Source of the DNA: Cymbomonas tetramitiformis
Lineage: Eukaryota; Chlorophyta; Pyramimonadophyceae; Pyramimonadales; Pyramimonadaceae
Assembly: GCA_001247695.2 (NCBI GenBank)
Contig: LGRX02026023.1
Coordinates: 1-64,000, forward strand
DNA: 64,000 bases
Reading direction: 5' to 3'
Part shown: positions 19,544-28,991 of the stretch, piece after piece
Numbering within the stretch: position 1 is the first letter of the stretch
Layout of the letters: each line of letters begins with the position of its first letter
Notes under the pieces: model-generated
Database searches by the model: none
Told to the model about the DNA's origin: nothing
What the model saw: only the letters and a program-made list of their open reading frames with translations
Made by a program: the position numbers and the translations under genes

Positions 19544-22000
19544 TCAATCTTTAAAGACTTTGCGTCGATCCTCGATAACGCTCTTGCATATGGGGCAAAA
19601 TTGCAATTTTGCCGTGCAATCGCCGCATGTGTGCATGTGAAAACAGGGCATCAGCACCGTATCCGGAACCGACTCTAGGCAGATCGCGCAGGTGGGTTTT
19701 TTATGTTCGTCGCTCGTCGGCGTCGCCTTCACGAGCGGCACGCCGGCCGCCGCGTTGGACTTTGCGCGTTTTTTGGGCTTTTTGCGAGTTTTCTGAGGTT
19801 CTCCGAGGATGAAATTTAAGACCGACTCCATGTCATATTGCTCGTGCTGCAACCGCGAGCCCTCCGAGTTTGCATTGCGCGTGGACGGCCGCATGTTGCC
19901 ACGCCGGTTGCGACGATTCGGGGGCGGGGCTGCACGCAGCATGTCCGCGATGACCGCATTTTGCATCGAATCGGCGAGCATCGCCGGGGTATCCTCGTGG
20001 CGGTCGCGCAGGGTGACATCCGCGCCGTACTTTATGAGCATGTTCACCGCCGCGGTCTGCTGAAACCCAACCGCGACATGCAGCGGGGTGCAGGTTTCGC
20101 GGTTGGACTGGTTAATCAGTTTCCGAGTCAGCTCGGGGCGAGCGGTGAGTAGATATTCCAGCAGCGTCACGTTGCCGCTGCGCGCGGCGACGTGCACGGG
20201 AGATTCCGCCTCTGCGTCGGTGCGATGCGCCTTTCCACGGCAGTGCATCGGAAACAGAGCCCGCACCGTGGATATGTCGCCGTCGCGCACGGCCAAGGTT
20301 AGTGGCGATTCCTTGTTCGTGTTCTGCAGATCGACATCCGCGCCCAGCATCAGCAGACACTCGATGCGCGTCACGTTTTTTTGGGACACCGCCATGTGCA
20401 GCGCGGAGTTCCCGACGATGGTTCGCGCGTCGACGTCAAACTTGGCGGCGAACAGGATCAGCTTCTGCGTAACCGTATCATCGTCGTTCGTGGACTGCAC
20501 CGCCAGGTGCAACGGCGTGGCCCCGTTGGCGTCTTCCTTACGCATCGTCGTTATGGGCAGCGCCTGCAGGACAATCTCGGTAACGGCCAAGCTCGCCGTG
20601 CTCGCCGCGTAGTGATAGCACGTCTTATCCAAAGTGTCCGTCGCGTTGGCGGCTTTGCCGTTGGCGTGCATCACCCGCAGCACGTCACCGAAGAGAGCGA
20701 CGTTGTGCCCGCCCGCTGCCAGGTGCAGCGCGTTAGCCCCGGAGTGAGCGATGCTGTCGCAGCGAAAGAAGGACGCCCTGCGCTTCAGCAGCATGTGGAA
20801 CAGATCCCGATTGCCCGAGCAGACCGAGGAGAGCATCACATCCATACCGTTCGAGTCGCGACGAAGGTGATCCGCCCCCTCGTCCAATAGCGCCGCGACC
20901 ACGCGAACAATCTCTTTGCTGGCGTGCCGGTTGCGGGCTGCATGCAGCAGCGGACTCATGTTATCCGCGTCCAGCTCGTTTAGCAGGGACGGGTCCATTT
21001 GCAGCAACGCGCAAACCACTCGCGCGGACGCCGACCGCGCTAAGCAAGCGGTGTGCAGCACCGTAGAGCGAGAGGAACGCGTGGGCACCCCGAGCTTAAA
21101 CAAATACTGTAGGCATTCCAGAATGTGATCCACGGAGATGGTCCGTGCAGAGTTTACGTTCTGAGTTATATCTTTGCAGTCGGACCATCCCGCGGCCGTG
21201 CTGCAGTACGTGCCGGCTGCTCGCACGCACAGATCCAGCGTCGTGTATTCGCAGTTACATCTTGCGTTTAGATCCGCGTCGTAGACGCGCAGCATCGTCA
21301 ATGTGGCTATATTGGCGTGCTCCGCGGCCACGTGCGCGGCCGTCATGCCGAAATTGTTCCGGGAGTTGATCAACTTTTGCACGTTGTTATCACCGTTGAC
21401 GTCCTTTTTTAGCAAACACATCTCCATGCACACGCCGCTGGCGCACCTCGCTGCGTAATGAAGCACGCTGTTCCCCACTTTGTCCAAGCACGTAGCGATC
21501 ACGACGGGCTTGCACATCAGGCACCGCACAACACGCTGGTTGCCCTGGTAGCACGCTAGGTGCAACGGCGTCTGCCCCTCGTAATTACGGTCGTTCACGT
21601 CGGCCCGATAGGCGATCAACGCGCGGGCTACGCTGGGGTCGTCCCGCAGCATGGCGACATGCAGAGGCGTGTTGCCGTGGTTATCGCGGCAACTGACGGT
21701 GACGCGATCGCTGCGGGCCAACAGCCGCACCACTCTGGAGTCGGCCCTCACGGCCGCCATGTGAAGCGCCGTGCACCGCTTATTGCAACGCGTTCGCGGG
21801 GACACGCCCGCGCGCAGGAGCGCCGCGCAAACCTTGCGCAGGTTATGCTCGGCGGCCATGTGCAGCAGGGTGCGTCCGTCCGGTTGCCTATGGTACGCCC
21901 CACCCGTATCGATGCGAAACATGTTTTGGTAACACTCTTCCACGGTGGGAGCGCGATCCACCGACGCTATAGCTTGCACTATGGCCTCGTCGCTATACAT
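19544..22000 (-). CDS. ankyrin-repeat RING E3 ligase-like protein, 818 aa
   Basis: About 16 ankyrin repeats fill residues ~45-690, many with near-consensus GxTPLHLA cores (GQTPLHLACYQGNQRVVRCL; NTPLHVAMLRDD; ESPVHVAARSGN). A basic low-complexity linker (RKKPKKRAK) follows. The C-terminal RING has Cys771, Cys774, Cys786, His788, Cys792, Cys795, Cys802 and Cys805, in the C-x2-C...CPIC form seen in IAP- and Mindbomb-type RINGs. It is probably a ubiquitin ligase using ankyrins to pick host targets. GC-rich core-like codon use and no frameshift over 2.4 kb argue for selection. Confidence 0.9.
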   Translation of the reverse strand: MYSDEAIVQAIASVDRAPTVEECYQNMFRIDTGGAYHRQPDGRTLLHMAAEHNLRKVCAALLRAGVSPRTRCNKRCTALHMAAVRADSRVVRLLARSDRVTVSCRDNHGNTPLHVAMLRDDPSVARALIAYRADVNDRNYEGQTPLHLACYQGNQRVVRCLMCKPVVIATCLDKVGNSVLHYAARCASGVCMEMCLLKKDVNGDNNVQKLINSRNNFGMTAAHVAAEHANIATLTMLRVYDADLNARCNCEYTTLDLCVRAAGTYCSTAAGWSDCKDITQNVNSARTISVDHILECLQYLFKLGVPTRSSRSTVLHTACLARSASARVVCALLQMDPSLLNELDADNMSPLLHAARNRHASKEIVRVVAALLDEGADHLRRDSNGMDVMLSSVCSGNRDLFHMLLKRRASFFRCDSIAHSGANALHLAAGGHNVALFGDVLRVMHANGKAANATDTLDKTCYHYAASTASLAVTEIVLQALPITTMRKEDANGATPLHLAVQSTNDDDTVTQKLILFAAKFDVDARTIVGNSALHMAVSQKNVTRIECLLMLGADVDLQNTNKESPLTLAVRDGDISTVRALFPMHCRGKAHRTDAEAESPVHVAARSGNVTLLEYLLTARPELTRKLINQSNRETCTPLHVAVGFQQTAAVNMLIKYGADVTLRDRHEDTPAMLADSMQNAVIADMLRAAPPPNRRNRRGNMRPSTRNANSEGSRLQHEQYDMESVLNFILGEPQKTRKKPKKRAKSNAAAGVPLVKATPTSDEHKKPTCAICLESVPDTVLMPCFHMHTCGDCTAKLQFCPICKSVIEDRRKVFKD

Positions 22001-22052
22001 GATTACGGATTGGTCCGGCCAAACGGATTTCTATACGTGAGCGTTTAAAAAA

Positions 22053-22598
22053 TCAGCGCGCGTCTCGGTACGACACGTCTCTTCCGGCGCTATCGATCAG
22101 CGGCGTCGGCATGCTCGCGAGACTGTACGCAGGCAAGGTCGGCCAGAGAGGCTCGTGCGTCAGCGCGCGCTGCGTTCGGGTGAAGACGAAGGCTCCTACG
22201 CCGCCTAACAGGCCGGTGACAAAGACGATGAGGGCGTTGTCGCAAAAGTCGCGCAGCGCGCCCCGGGAGATCAGTCGCGCCAGCAGCACGATGTCGTCCG
22301 TCGTGCGTTCGATAGCCCCCATCACGGCGGGCAGCGCACGGGATTGGTCCTCGGAAACCTGCGTGATCCGCTCGCAGTCGACAAATTCCAGCGACCAGCC
22401 TTTGGTGTCGCCGGTGCCGTCCTCGCACACGGCCTCGCGCAGGCGCTGCGCTTCGCTCTGTTTGCGAACAATTCCGCGGTACTGCTCGTGGTAATGCTGA
22501 TGGAAGTGCAGGCCCACATCTAGCAGCGCCAGTGATACGCACGCGACGATGAAGCGCTCAGACCACGCGGACCCTCCAGGAGCGTTACGGAACCGCAT
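22053..22598 (-). CDS. two-pass membrane protein, unknown
   Basis: 181 aa from ATG 22598; an AT-rich run with TATA character at 22660-22685 precedes it, which disfavours the longer frame starting at 22709. Hydrophobic segments lie near residues 14-30 and 120-140, with a polar Cys-containing loop (CEDGTGDTKGWSLEFVDCE) between them. No family was recognised. A 24-bp piece of this gene is repeated in the mosaic at 11511. Confidence 0.65.
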   Translation of the reverse strand: MRFRNAPGGSAWSERFIVACVSLALLDVGLHFHQHYHEQYRGIVRKQSEAQRLREAVCEDGTGDTKGWSLEFVDCERITQVSEDQSRALPAVMGAIERTTDDIVLLARLISRGALRDFCDNALIVFVTGLLGGVGAFVFTRTQRALTHEPLWPTLPAYSLASMPTPLIDSAGRDVSYRDAR

Positions 22599-22805
22599 GA
22601 TTCGGAAGGTTCGTGTGCTACGCAAGGTTGAAAGGGTGTTACGGACAAACTGGTTGTATACATACATACATACATATATATACCCACGCTTTGATACTCG
22701 CTCGCACACACGAAGAGCGACGTGGTCTAGTTTAATTGTTTGTTCTAATTTTTACATAAGGGGACGAACCGTCAAAAGAAAAAAAGTATGTATATCTTTC
22801 CAATT

Positions 22806-23744
22806 TCATAATTGCAACATAAATAATCGTCTTTTATTTTGAACTGCACCTTCATCTTGACCTTTATCTTGACCTTCATCTTGACCTTCATCTTCTTCGT
22901 TTTTCCTTTTATGTTGGCTTGCTATTGACTCAGTTGCAACACAAAATGTTATAATTTCATTGTTGGTAAAAACAAAATCAACTGAATACGAACGCTCTGT
23001 TTCAGTTACGGTAACCTGCAAATACGCGTGTTTTAACGTTTTTTTAGTCGTCGTACCGTCTTGTTTTATAAATACACATTTAAAAAGATGTGATAATAAA
23101 TCCTCTGCATTTGATTTGTCGTTGTTATAAACAGCATTATACGAAAAATCTTCAATCTCTTTTTCAAATTCAGGTGTTTTTTTATAGTGCAAATCGTCGG
23201 TGGTACTGGTTGCGATATAATGTTCGATGGCCCAACGTAAAAAATGCGGATTTTCGACTGATATACGTTTCGATAATAAATTGTCATTTGTGGTATCCGC
23301 AAAATATTTAACAACTTCCAATGGTTCGGCAATTACGTAGTTACTTGATAAATCTTTTTCGGACCTTACTTTTAAAAAATTCTTCGTATTTGCTATATCG
23401 AATGCTCTACCAATTATCGGTTTGTAATTAGCTCTGGCAACTTGTGTGTTCCCACCGACATAAAACATATAATATTTTTTGGTTGTAAAGTTTCCGTAAA
23501 TTAAAGTTCTCGAGGTATGCTCGGGTAAGTCTATTATAGGTGTATTACAATTTGGACAAATTTTATTCTCAAGTTTGAGAAGGCAACTAGCATGAAATAC
23601 GTGATTACATTCTGGTAATTGAAACGCATCACTAGAATATACTGTTAATTGGCAAATCGTGCATATTTCTTTCCCTAAACAGTTGGGGTTTTGTTTCTTA
23701 AGCTCTATTCTTGTCACAAAGGGCATGCTCATATTCACAGACAT
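22806..23744 (-). CDS. RING-finger protein starting MSV, AT-rich
   Basis: 312 aa from ATG 23744; the open frame extends upstream to 24002, but that part is a duplicated non-coding segment. An N-terminal RING (residues ~22-70) has CTIC, CNHVFHASC and CPNC, the usual C3H2C3/C3HC4 spacing. The middle is unknown, and the C-terminus is low-complexity with E-D-E-G-Q-D repeats and a short basic stretch. It starts MSVNMSM like other AT-rich genes here. Probable E3 ligase; target unknown. Confidence 0.8.
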   Translation of the reverse strand: MSVNMSMPFVTRIELKKQNPNCLGKEICTICQLTVYSSDAFQLPECNHVFHASCLLKLENKICPNCNTPIIDLPEHTSRTLIYGNFTTKKYYMFYVGGNTQVARANYKPIIGRAFDIANTKNFLKVRSEKDLSSNYVIAEPLEVVKYFADTTNDNLLSKRISVENPHFLRWAIEHYIATSTTDDLHYKKTPEFEKEIEDFSYNAVYNNDKSNAEDLLSHLFKCVFIKQDGTTTKKTLKHAYLQVTVTETERSYSVDFVFTNNEIITFCVATESIASQHKRKNEEDEGQDEGQDKGQDEGAVQNKRRLFMLQL

Positions 23745-23806
23745 TTTTGAAATAGATAAAATATTATTTACTGATACGCACTTAAAATTTTTACTGTTAT
23801 TTATAC

Positions 23807-23913
23807 TGTTCATGCAACACAAGTAAAGCTTACATATTATAATTTGTATATGTTGAAGTAGAAAAAAATGGCGCACCGAAGGATTATTGTTTCTACGCCC
23901 GCCATTTAACAAC
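23807..23913 (+). repeat. 105-bp dispersed direct repeat, copy 1
   Basis: About 90% identical to 24828-24934, including the blocks CTTACATATTATAATTTGTA and GAAGGATTATTGTTTCTACG. It is non-coding, in the upstream region of the RING gene. Confidence 0.85.
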
Positions 23914-24154
23914 TTGGTTGCAAGCGCGAACACGTATGTCTTCATATGCACCTTAAAAAACAACGGTCTAACCGACCATGCTGTAGAAATTCCAAATGTC
24001 ATAACAGCATACGAGTTAAACTTACAGTGCTGAAGTCCGTTAAAGCGCGGACGGCCGAAACTGAACAGAATGTAAAAAAAGACAAAAACGCTTATCGTCG
24101 ATTAATAGAACGTGTTTTTTTATAGGTCGCTGACTGCACATATTGTCTTACATA

Positions 24155-24727
24155 ATGTCAAATACTATGACTATGTGGTTCAAACTTTATGTTGCGGCCA
24201 CGGCGTTGCTCATTTGGCATACCACATGTCATTCACCAGATGACATGTGGTATCCGCAACACCACAGAAGCAAAACATGTATTGTACTAGCAACAACTGT
24301 GCGACATTGTGATGAACACGCGCATACAACTCACGCAAGATATGAGATGTTCAAACGTATCATACGATTTTGGCAAACGTACCCAATTATACTGATCGAT
24401 AGCACAGGATACCATTGGAAGAGTGTGTATCAGAGATCCGTGTATAGCTTTGATGCGTCTTGTCCAGCAGGGTCAAAATCGCACACGGAATCGACTTTTC
24501 TGATGAGATTGCTCGAGTTTGATCGACGGTTCGTTATAGAGTGCAAATACTTTGTGAAGATAACACCAAGATACATGTTTCACTTACTGAAATGACCGGC
24601 GAATTCTCCGTTGATGGTACAGAGTTTGCACGATCATAGAACATTGTGGCAAAATTCCGAGTTTTTCATTGTAAAAGGCGAATATGTCATTGTCGTTTGG
24701 GTGCCGACTGTTACAGACTCGCAGTGA
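24155..24727 (+). pseudogene. glycosyltransferase-like gene with in-frame TGA
   Basis: From ATG 24155 a signal/anchor segment (LYVAATALLIWH) leads a lumenal domain ending KYFVKITPRYMFHLL. A TGA at 24593-24595 then stops the frame, yet the same frame resumes with SLHDHRTLWQNSEFFIVKG up to 24727. A K-I-T-G/P-R-Y motif followed by W-Q-N-[ST]-E is, from memory, a pattern of a family of putative glycosyltransferases, and here it spans the stop. No GT-AG intron removes the TGA cleanly. Read-through, error or nonsense mutation are all open. A minus-strand frame over 24584-24841 is judged a shadow. Confidence 0.5.
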
Positions 24728-24827
24728 ACCTGGCAAGCTCCACATAATATTTATCGTTTCGTAGTCACAAAGCATACGTATCGTGCTAACACTTACAGGC
24801 AGTAGCTTTTCAGCCAGTATACACAAC

Positions 24828-24934
24828 TGTTCATGCAACACAAATACAGCTTACATATTATAATTTGTATATGTTGAAGTAGATAAAAATGGCGCCCCGA
24901 AGGATTATTGTTTCTACGCCCACCAATAAACAAC
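24828..24934 (+). repeat. 105-bp dispersed direct repeat, copy 2
   Basis: Partner of 23807-23913, about 1 kb away and flanking the broken glycosyltransferase, so recombination between copies could excise it. Confidence 0.85.
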
Positions 24935-25223
24935 AAGCAAACTCCGCATAATCGAACAAGTTTTTCGCCTGGCAAGCCACGTTCAAAGGTGTCGGAAAAC
25001 AAGCCAGTTGCTAAAGCGCGAGCTTCGGCGAGAGTTTGCCCGCTGGCGCGGACGGCGAGAGTTTGCCCGCTGGCTGAGAGTGGATAAGGCAAGGGCTGTC
25101 GATGAACCGGACGCTCGGGAGGCGGGACGTGGACCCTGCCAGGGACTTGGAACTTGGACTTGGAGCTTCAAGCGAGCGATGCGAGGTTTATTAACAGTTT
25201 CTACGAGGTGAGTACACACAGCC
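24935..25223. repeat. intergenic; 22-bp direct repeat
   Basis: CGGCGAGAGTTTGCCCGCTG occurs at 25026 and 25053 (27-bp spacing). The surrounding GC-rich sequence has no credible gene. On the minus strand AATAAA near 25190 could serve as a polyadenylation signal for the gene ending at 25420 or 25224. Confidence 0.6.
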
Positions 25224-26465
25224 CTAAACATATAATAAAACTCCACAACATATAAAATAGTTAAAACATAAGTAATCACAGAATGTATCCACCACACAAA
25301 GAATGAACGAAATCAAAAATGTCAGTCTTTTGGGAGCGCCGAATTCGTTGGGTACGTTGAACAGCTTGATTGTACCATAAAGCAACGGAACCTGAAAAAA
25401 GCCGGGAAAAGTAATTACTTTAACCGGTCCAGGCGCAGCCGACAGAGTTGTCGTAGTCCAGTTGCGCTTCATGACGTTCTTCAGGTTCTTGAACAGACCA
25501 AGCCATTTTTTGGCGTTTGTTCTGGTCGCATTTCACCACTTGATAATCAGTTTCGTCTAGCGCTAGGGGAACGGTGGCCATAAAATCAACTGCGGATAGA
25601 AGCACTTCCATGTTTACATTTTCAACAAATTTTTGTCTATTCCAACGTCCTATACGGAACAGGTCGCTACGCATGACGTTTAAGTCAGCTTGATCAAACC
25701 AGGCTGCAAAAGCATCATCGTCTCGTCCTTTCAGTAAACATTTTTCAAAATCCTCCACGGTATCAACCATGTACAGTCGAAATAGTGGTGCGCAGAAACT
25801 GTAGTCGAACTTGAGGTCATATGTAACAAAATCTGGTAGTCCTATTTCAAAAAGTTTAAATTCTCGGACGTAGGTAAGATATTCCGTCTTTTTAAAACCT
25901 TGTTTGGCCAACTTCTCCAGGAACTTGGTATTGCGAAACCATTGCCTTGGGGCCAACACACCATACTCCGTTGTAAAAATGTTCGAAACGGATAAAAACT
26001 TCAACAACAATTTATTTTTGTGTGCCAAAGTGAACCATACAAACTGATGTGTGCAATCGTTGTACTCGGTTTCCATGCTTATGTATTGAAACTGCTGGCA
26101 TACATAAATATCGGTGACCTGCATAGCACACAAAACAAGTGCTTGTTGTTTGAGAGTAAGGCAAAAAGCGGCAACGCACAATCAAGTGTCGCGATACAAA
26201 CACGCACCTTGTGCGTTTCGTTTGTCCACGCACAGGTTGGTAGCTTAGAAAAGCTCAATGAGTCACCAACCGTCACGTTTTCGGACACAAAATTGTCTTG
26301 CATGTTGCAAATGGTGTACGTCACCCCTCGCAGATCAAACATTTCGCCAAGGCCGACCTCGACTTGCCTCAAGACAGTAAGTTGTTGATCTGTAACGTCG
26401 ACCACATTCAAATCATACGGTTCTTGGCGCTTTTTTTGTTCAAAAAATACTTTAAGGTCACACAT
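25224..26465 (-). CDS. spliced unknown protein, with alternative membrane tail
   Basis: Exon 1 is 26465-26208 and exon 2 starts at 26118. The intron (26207-26119, 89 nt, GTGCGT...CTATGCAG) is phase 0 and joins ETHK to VTDIYVCQQ; without it each frame stops. The main frame ends at 25420. In the +1 frame a further segment runs to 25224 with VITFPGFFQVPLLY and a hydrophobic C-terminus (LISFILCVV...YFICCGVLLYV). A second copy of the VITFPGFF peptide at 45478-45520 differs mostly at synonymous sites, so this tail was coding. How the tail joins (very short intron or frameshift) is unresolved. Function unknown. Confidence 0.6.
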
Positions 26466-26666
26466 CTTTGTTAGGTGAGTTCAAGTGTATGCAAGCTGAT
26501 AAAGTTTGGTTCTGTTCGACCTTAACCAATTTTGCAGCTTATATTGCAAAAATATTCTGTTCAGTATGACATGAGTGCAGCGATCGTGTCAACGTACGCG
26601 ATACTGTTACCAGGGAGGTAATTAAAAATTTATTAATACAACCGTTAGATTACACAGGTAACACGT

Positions 26667-27194
26667 CTAAAACCACATAAGCGGTTGAGTTCCTCGCAGT
26701 GGTCCTCCGCAGACCGCGTGTTTGCAACGTTCTACATCAATCTGCGCGCTACGCGGTTCGCACACTTCGTTGTACACACGAAACCAGTAATACGCTACAG
26801 TAAAGGTTCTGCTCGATACGACACTTTTCTCTTTGACGCATTCGCACAAGCTCAGCATCACGTAGTCGTAACAAGCGCGCAGCGCAACTCCGTCCACTTT
26901 GGGGTCCCGTAAAAAGCATTCGAACGCGTACAAGTAATGCTTGAGGCCGTATCGTTCTACGGTACTCTCCGGGACGAGCTCCGTCGGATCTTTGTGTTTC
27001 GTGATGTCGTGATCGTGACTTATAATAATGCTGTCCAATCTTTGATGCACTTTGACGTACTTGATGTAACCTTCGTCCGTAAGCATAACTTCGCGGCCGT
27101 TCGCGGCGACTGTATCTACGGATTCGCACCATGCCCGCAGATCGCACAGCGCCTTTAGAAATTCCGTCTCTTGGACTAGCTCTTTGAAGTGCAT
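26667..27194 (-). CDS. unknown protein, about 175 aa
   Basis: The frame is open to 27245 but the first ATG is at 27194 (MHFKELVQETEF). It contains YLYAFECFLRDPKVDG and a Cys-rich C-terminus (CKHAVCGGPL). An upstream AG at CTAATTCAG could be a splice acceptor, so a 5' exon is possible although the divergent 27284 gene leaves little room. No domain was recognised. Confidence 0.55.
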   Translation of the reverse strand: MHFKELVQETEFLKALCDLRAWCESVDTVAANGREVMLTDEGYIKYVKVHQRLDSIIISHDHDITKHKDPTELVPESTVERYGLKHYLYAFECFLRDPKVDGVALRACYDYVMLSLCECVKEKSVVSSRTFTVAYYWFRVYNEVCEPRSAQIDVERCKHAVCGGPLRGTQPLMWF

Positions 27195-27283
27195 GTTTGT
27201 CAAATGACTCCGTGCGACCTGCAGTCCTTTATTTGTAACATTCAAAAATCCAAACGCCCTGAATTAGACTCGGCGGCCCGCAA

Positions 27284-28738
27284 ATGAAGCGATCTTTAAT
27301 TATGGACGTAAAATCTACGCACGGTCAACGTGCAAATAGATACCTGCACATAATTTCGGCACTCAGCGTCGGACGATGCGTAACAAAACCCGATACGACG
27401 TTGGAATCGGTGGTGATGAACGTCAATTGGCGGTCACGCTTACTCGACGAGGCGATAAGGCTGAATCGGGACGACGGCGCGGCGCCCTGCGAGGAGGCGC
27501 TGGCGCGAGAACGTCGGCGGTGGATAACGAAATTTTTACCCGCAACGCGCGCTTCCTTCGATCGACTATACAACGAGTCCCGCCGTGACGGGCAACGCAA
27601 ATTGCCGCGATTCTGTCAGTTCGGCGAGCACGGACGCGCCTGGCCGAACGCGAGCGTCTGCGCCGAAGTGTACGGGGCGTGCACGACGGCGCGCGCTTTA
27701 CGGGATGACGCCTCCGACTGGGACGCCGGAAGGTACGGGACGGTCATGCAAGACGCGACGCAGAACTGCAACGTCAAAGCGTTGCTGCAGTGCGTCACTC
27801 TCATGTCGCATCGATGCGCCAATCGCGCCGACGGGGAGTGCCCCCTCACCGCGGCGCTTTTGCGCAAGGAGGCGTACGACGATATTCGGTTTGGCCGCGT
27901 GGGGTGGCGCACAATCATGCTTCCGGCCGCGCGCGACCCTACGGATGAAGGCCCGCACCGGCGCGTGATCGTGTCGCACGAGGAGGTGGCCGCGCCGCGC
28001 AGAGACGGGGCGCTGAGAGCTCTGGCCGTGGCGCTGCGAATCGACACCGCCAAGCTTCCGAAAGGTTTGTACTTTCACGTCGGGTTCTCCTTGCGTAGCG
28101 AGGACTTGGACGAGCTGCCGGAAATCGAAGCCGCGACGCTGTGGGATCGACTGCTGAGCGTCTCCACCGGCAAGCATAACGCGGTCATGCGCTACCTGTC
28201 TCACGTCGACCACCGGGCGTCGCGCACGCGTATCATGTTGGGCAACGCCCGCCTCCGACGTTGCGAGACCCGTATGCTCTTCGCGCTGTCGAGAGATCAC
28301 GGCACTGCGCATCTGACACTGAACGCCCCCACGTCCAAGTCCGGCGTCGACCTGGAGTCCACCCCCACGGTCTTGGAAGCGCGCGTGCACCCGGATAACG
28401 GAGACCCGGTGATATGCACTCTGAGCTACACAGAGGTGGTCACCATCGGCGCCTCGATAGAGTCAAAACCGACGCGGGTGACGCGGATGCAGCGACATCT
28501 CCTGCAAGAAATCGGACCCGTACTGGCCGCGCAGTCGCCAAGAACGATCACGTGGTGCACGCCATGGAGCTCGCTGTCGCACAGAGAGCGAGCGCGCGGA
28601 GACTGCGCGGACGGGCTGCGCAAGATGGCGGACACGCTGGTGGACGGGATCGGCGCGCACGTGCGAAGTCGCGATTTTGCCCACTTGTTCGCGAAGACTT
28701 CGCTCAGCGTTAACGTAGAGCGCAACGAATACGTTTGA
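27284..28738 (+). CDS. unknown GC-rich core-type protein, 484 aa
   Basis: A long single frame with strong GC-rich third positions. An alternative start is ATG 27302 (MDVKSTHG). Highly Arg-rich, with no membrane segment and no nucleotide-binding loop. Directly upstream of the protease-scaffold gene on the same strand, so a structural or DNA-associated role is possible, but this is positional inference only. Confidence 0.7.
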   Translation: MKRSLIMDVKSTHGQRANRYLHIISALSVGRCVTKPDTTLESVVMNVNWRSRLLDEAIRLNRDDGAAPCEEALARERRRWITKFLPATRASFDRLYNESRRDGQRKLPRFCQFGEHGRAWPNASVCAEVYGACTTARALRDDASDWDAGRYGTVMQDATQNCNVKALLQCVTLMSHRCANRADGECPLTAALLRKEAYDDIRFGRVGWRTIMLPAARDPTDEGPHRRVIVSHEEVAAPRRDGALRALAVALRIDTAKLPKGLYFHVGFSLRSEDLDELPEIEAATLWDRLLSVSTGKHNAVMRYLSHVDHRASRTRIMLGNARLRRCETRMLFALSRDHGTAHLTLNAPTSKSGVDLESTPTVLEARVHPDNGDPVICTLSYTEVVTIGASIESKPTRVTRMQRHLLQEIGPVLAAQSPRTITWCTPWSSLSHRERARGDCADGLRKMADTLVDGIGAHVRSRDFAHLFAKTSLSVNVERNEYV

Positions 28739-28950
28739 TATTTAAAAAATGTAACAAACGCGTACAGTTTGGAGTATCGCGAAAACGCGCTTCCGGTCGC
28801 TGCAACGGTCATCGGAAATACACGCACCGCGCTACATGGAATATAGCAGGTTACCATACTTATCCTGTAATAATGTGTTCAATCGTGTTTCCCACGACCA
28901 ACATCATTCGTATCATTATTAGCAACATGCCTACCTTTCGCGGCCGCCTA

Positions 28951-28965
28951 GTATATATATATACC
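28951..28965 (+). promoter_or_regulatory. TATA box of protease-scaffold gene
   Basis: AGTATATATATATACCC about 40 nt before ATG 28992. Confidence 0.65.
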
Positions 28966-28991
28966 CGCTGCGGTGCAATCTTAAATGTGAA

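Noticed and set aside
19816..21128. Several 70-174-codon frames antisense to the ankyrin-RING gene
   Set aside because: The minus-strand gene has clear ankyrin repeats and a RING; the others are Arg/Ala/Val-rich shadows typical of GC-rich coding DNA.
24584..24841. 85-codon minus-strand frame as a separate gene
   Set aside because: The plus-strand frame in the same stretch continues glycosyltransferase-like motifs; the minus frame starts in repeat sequence and has no promoter.
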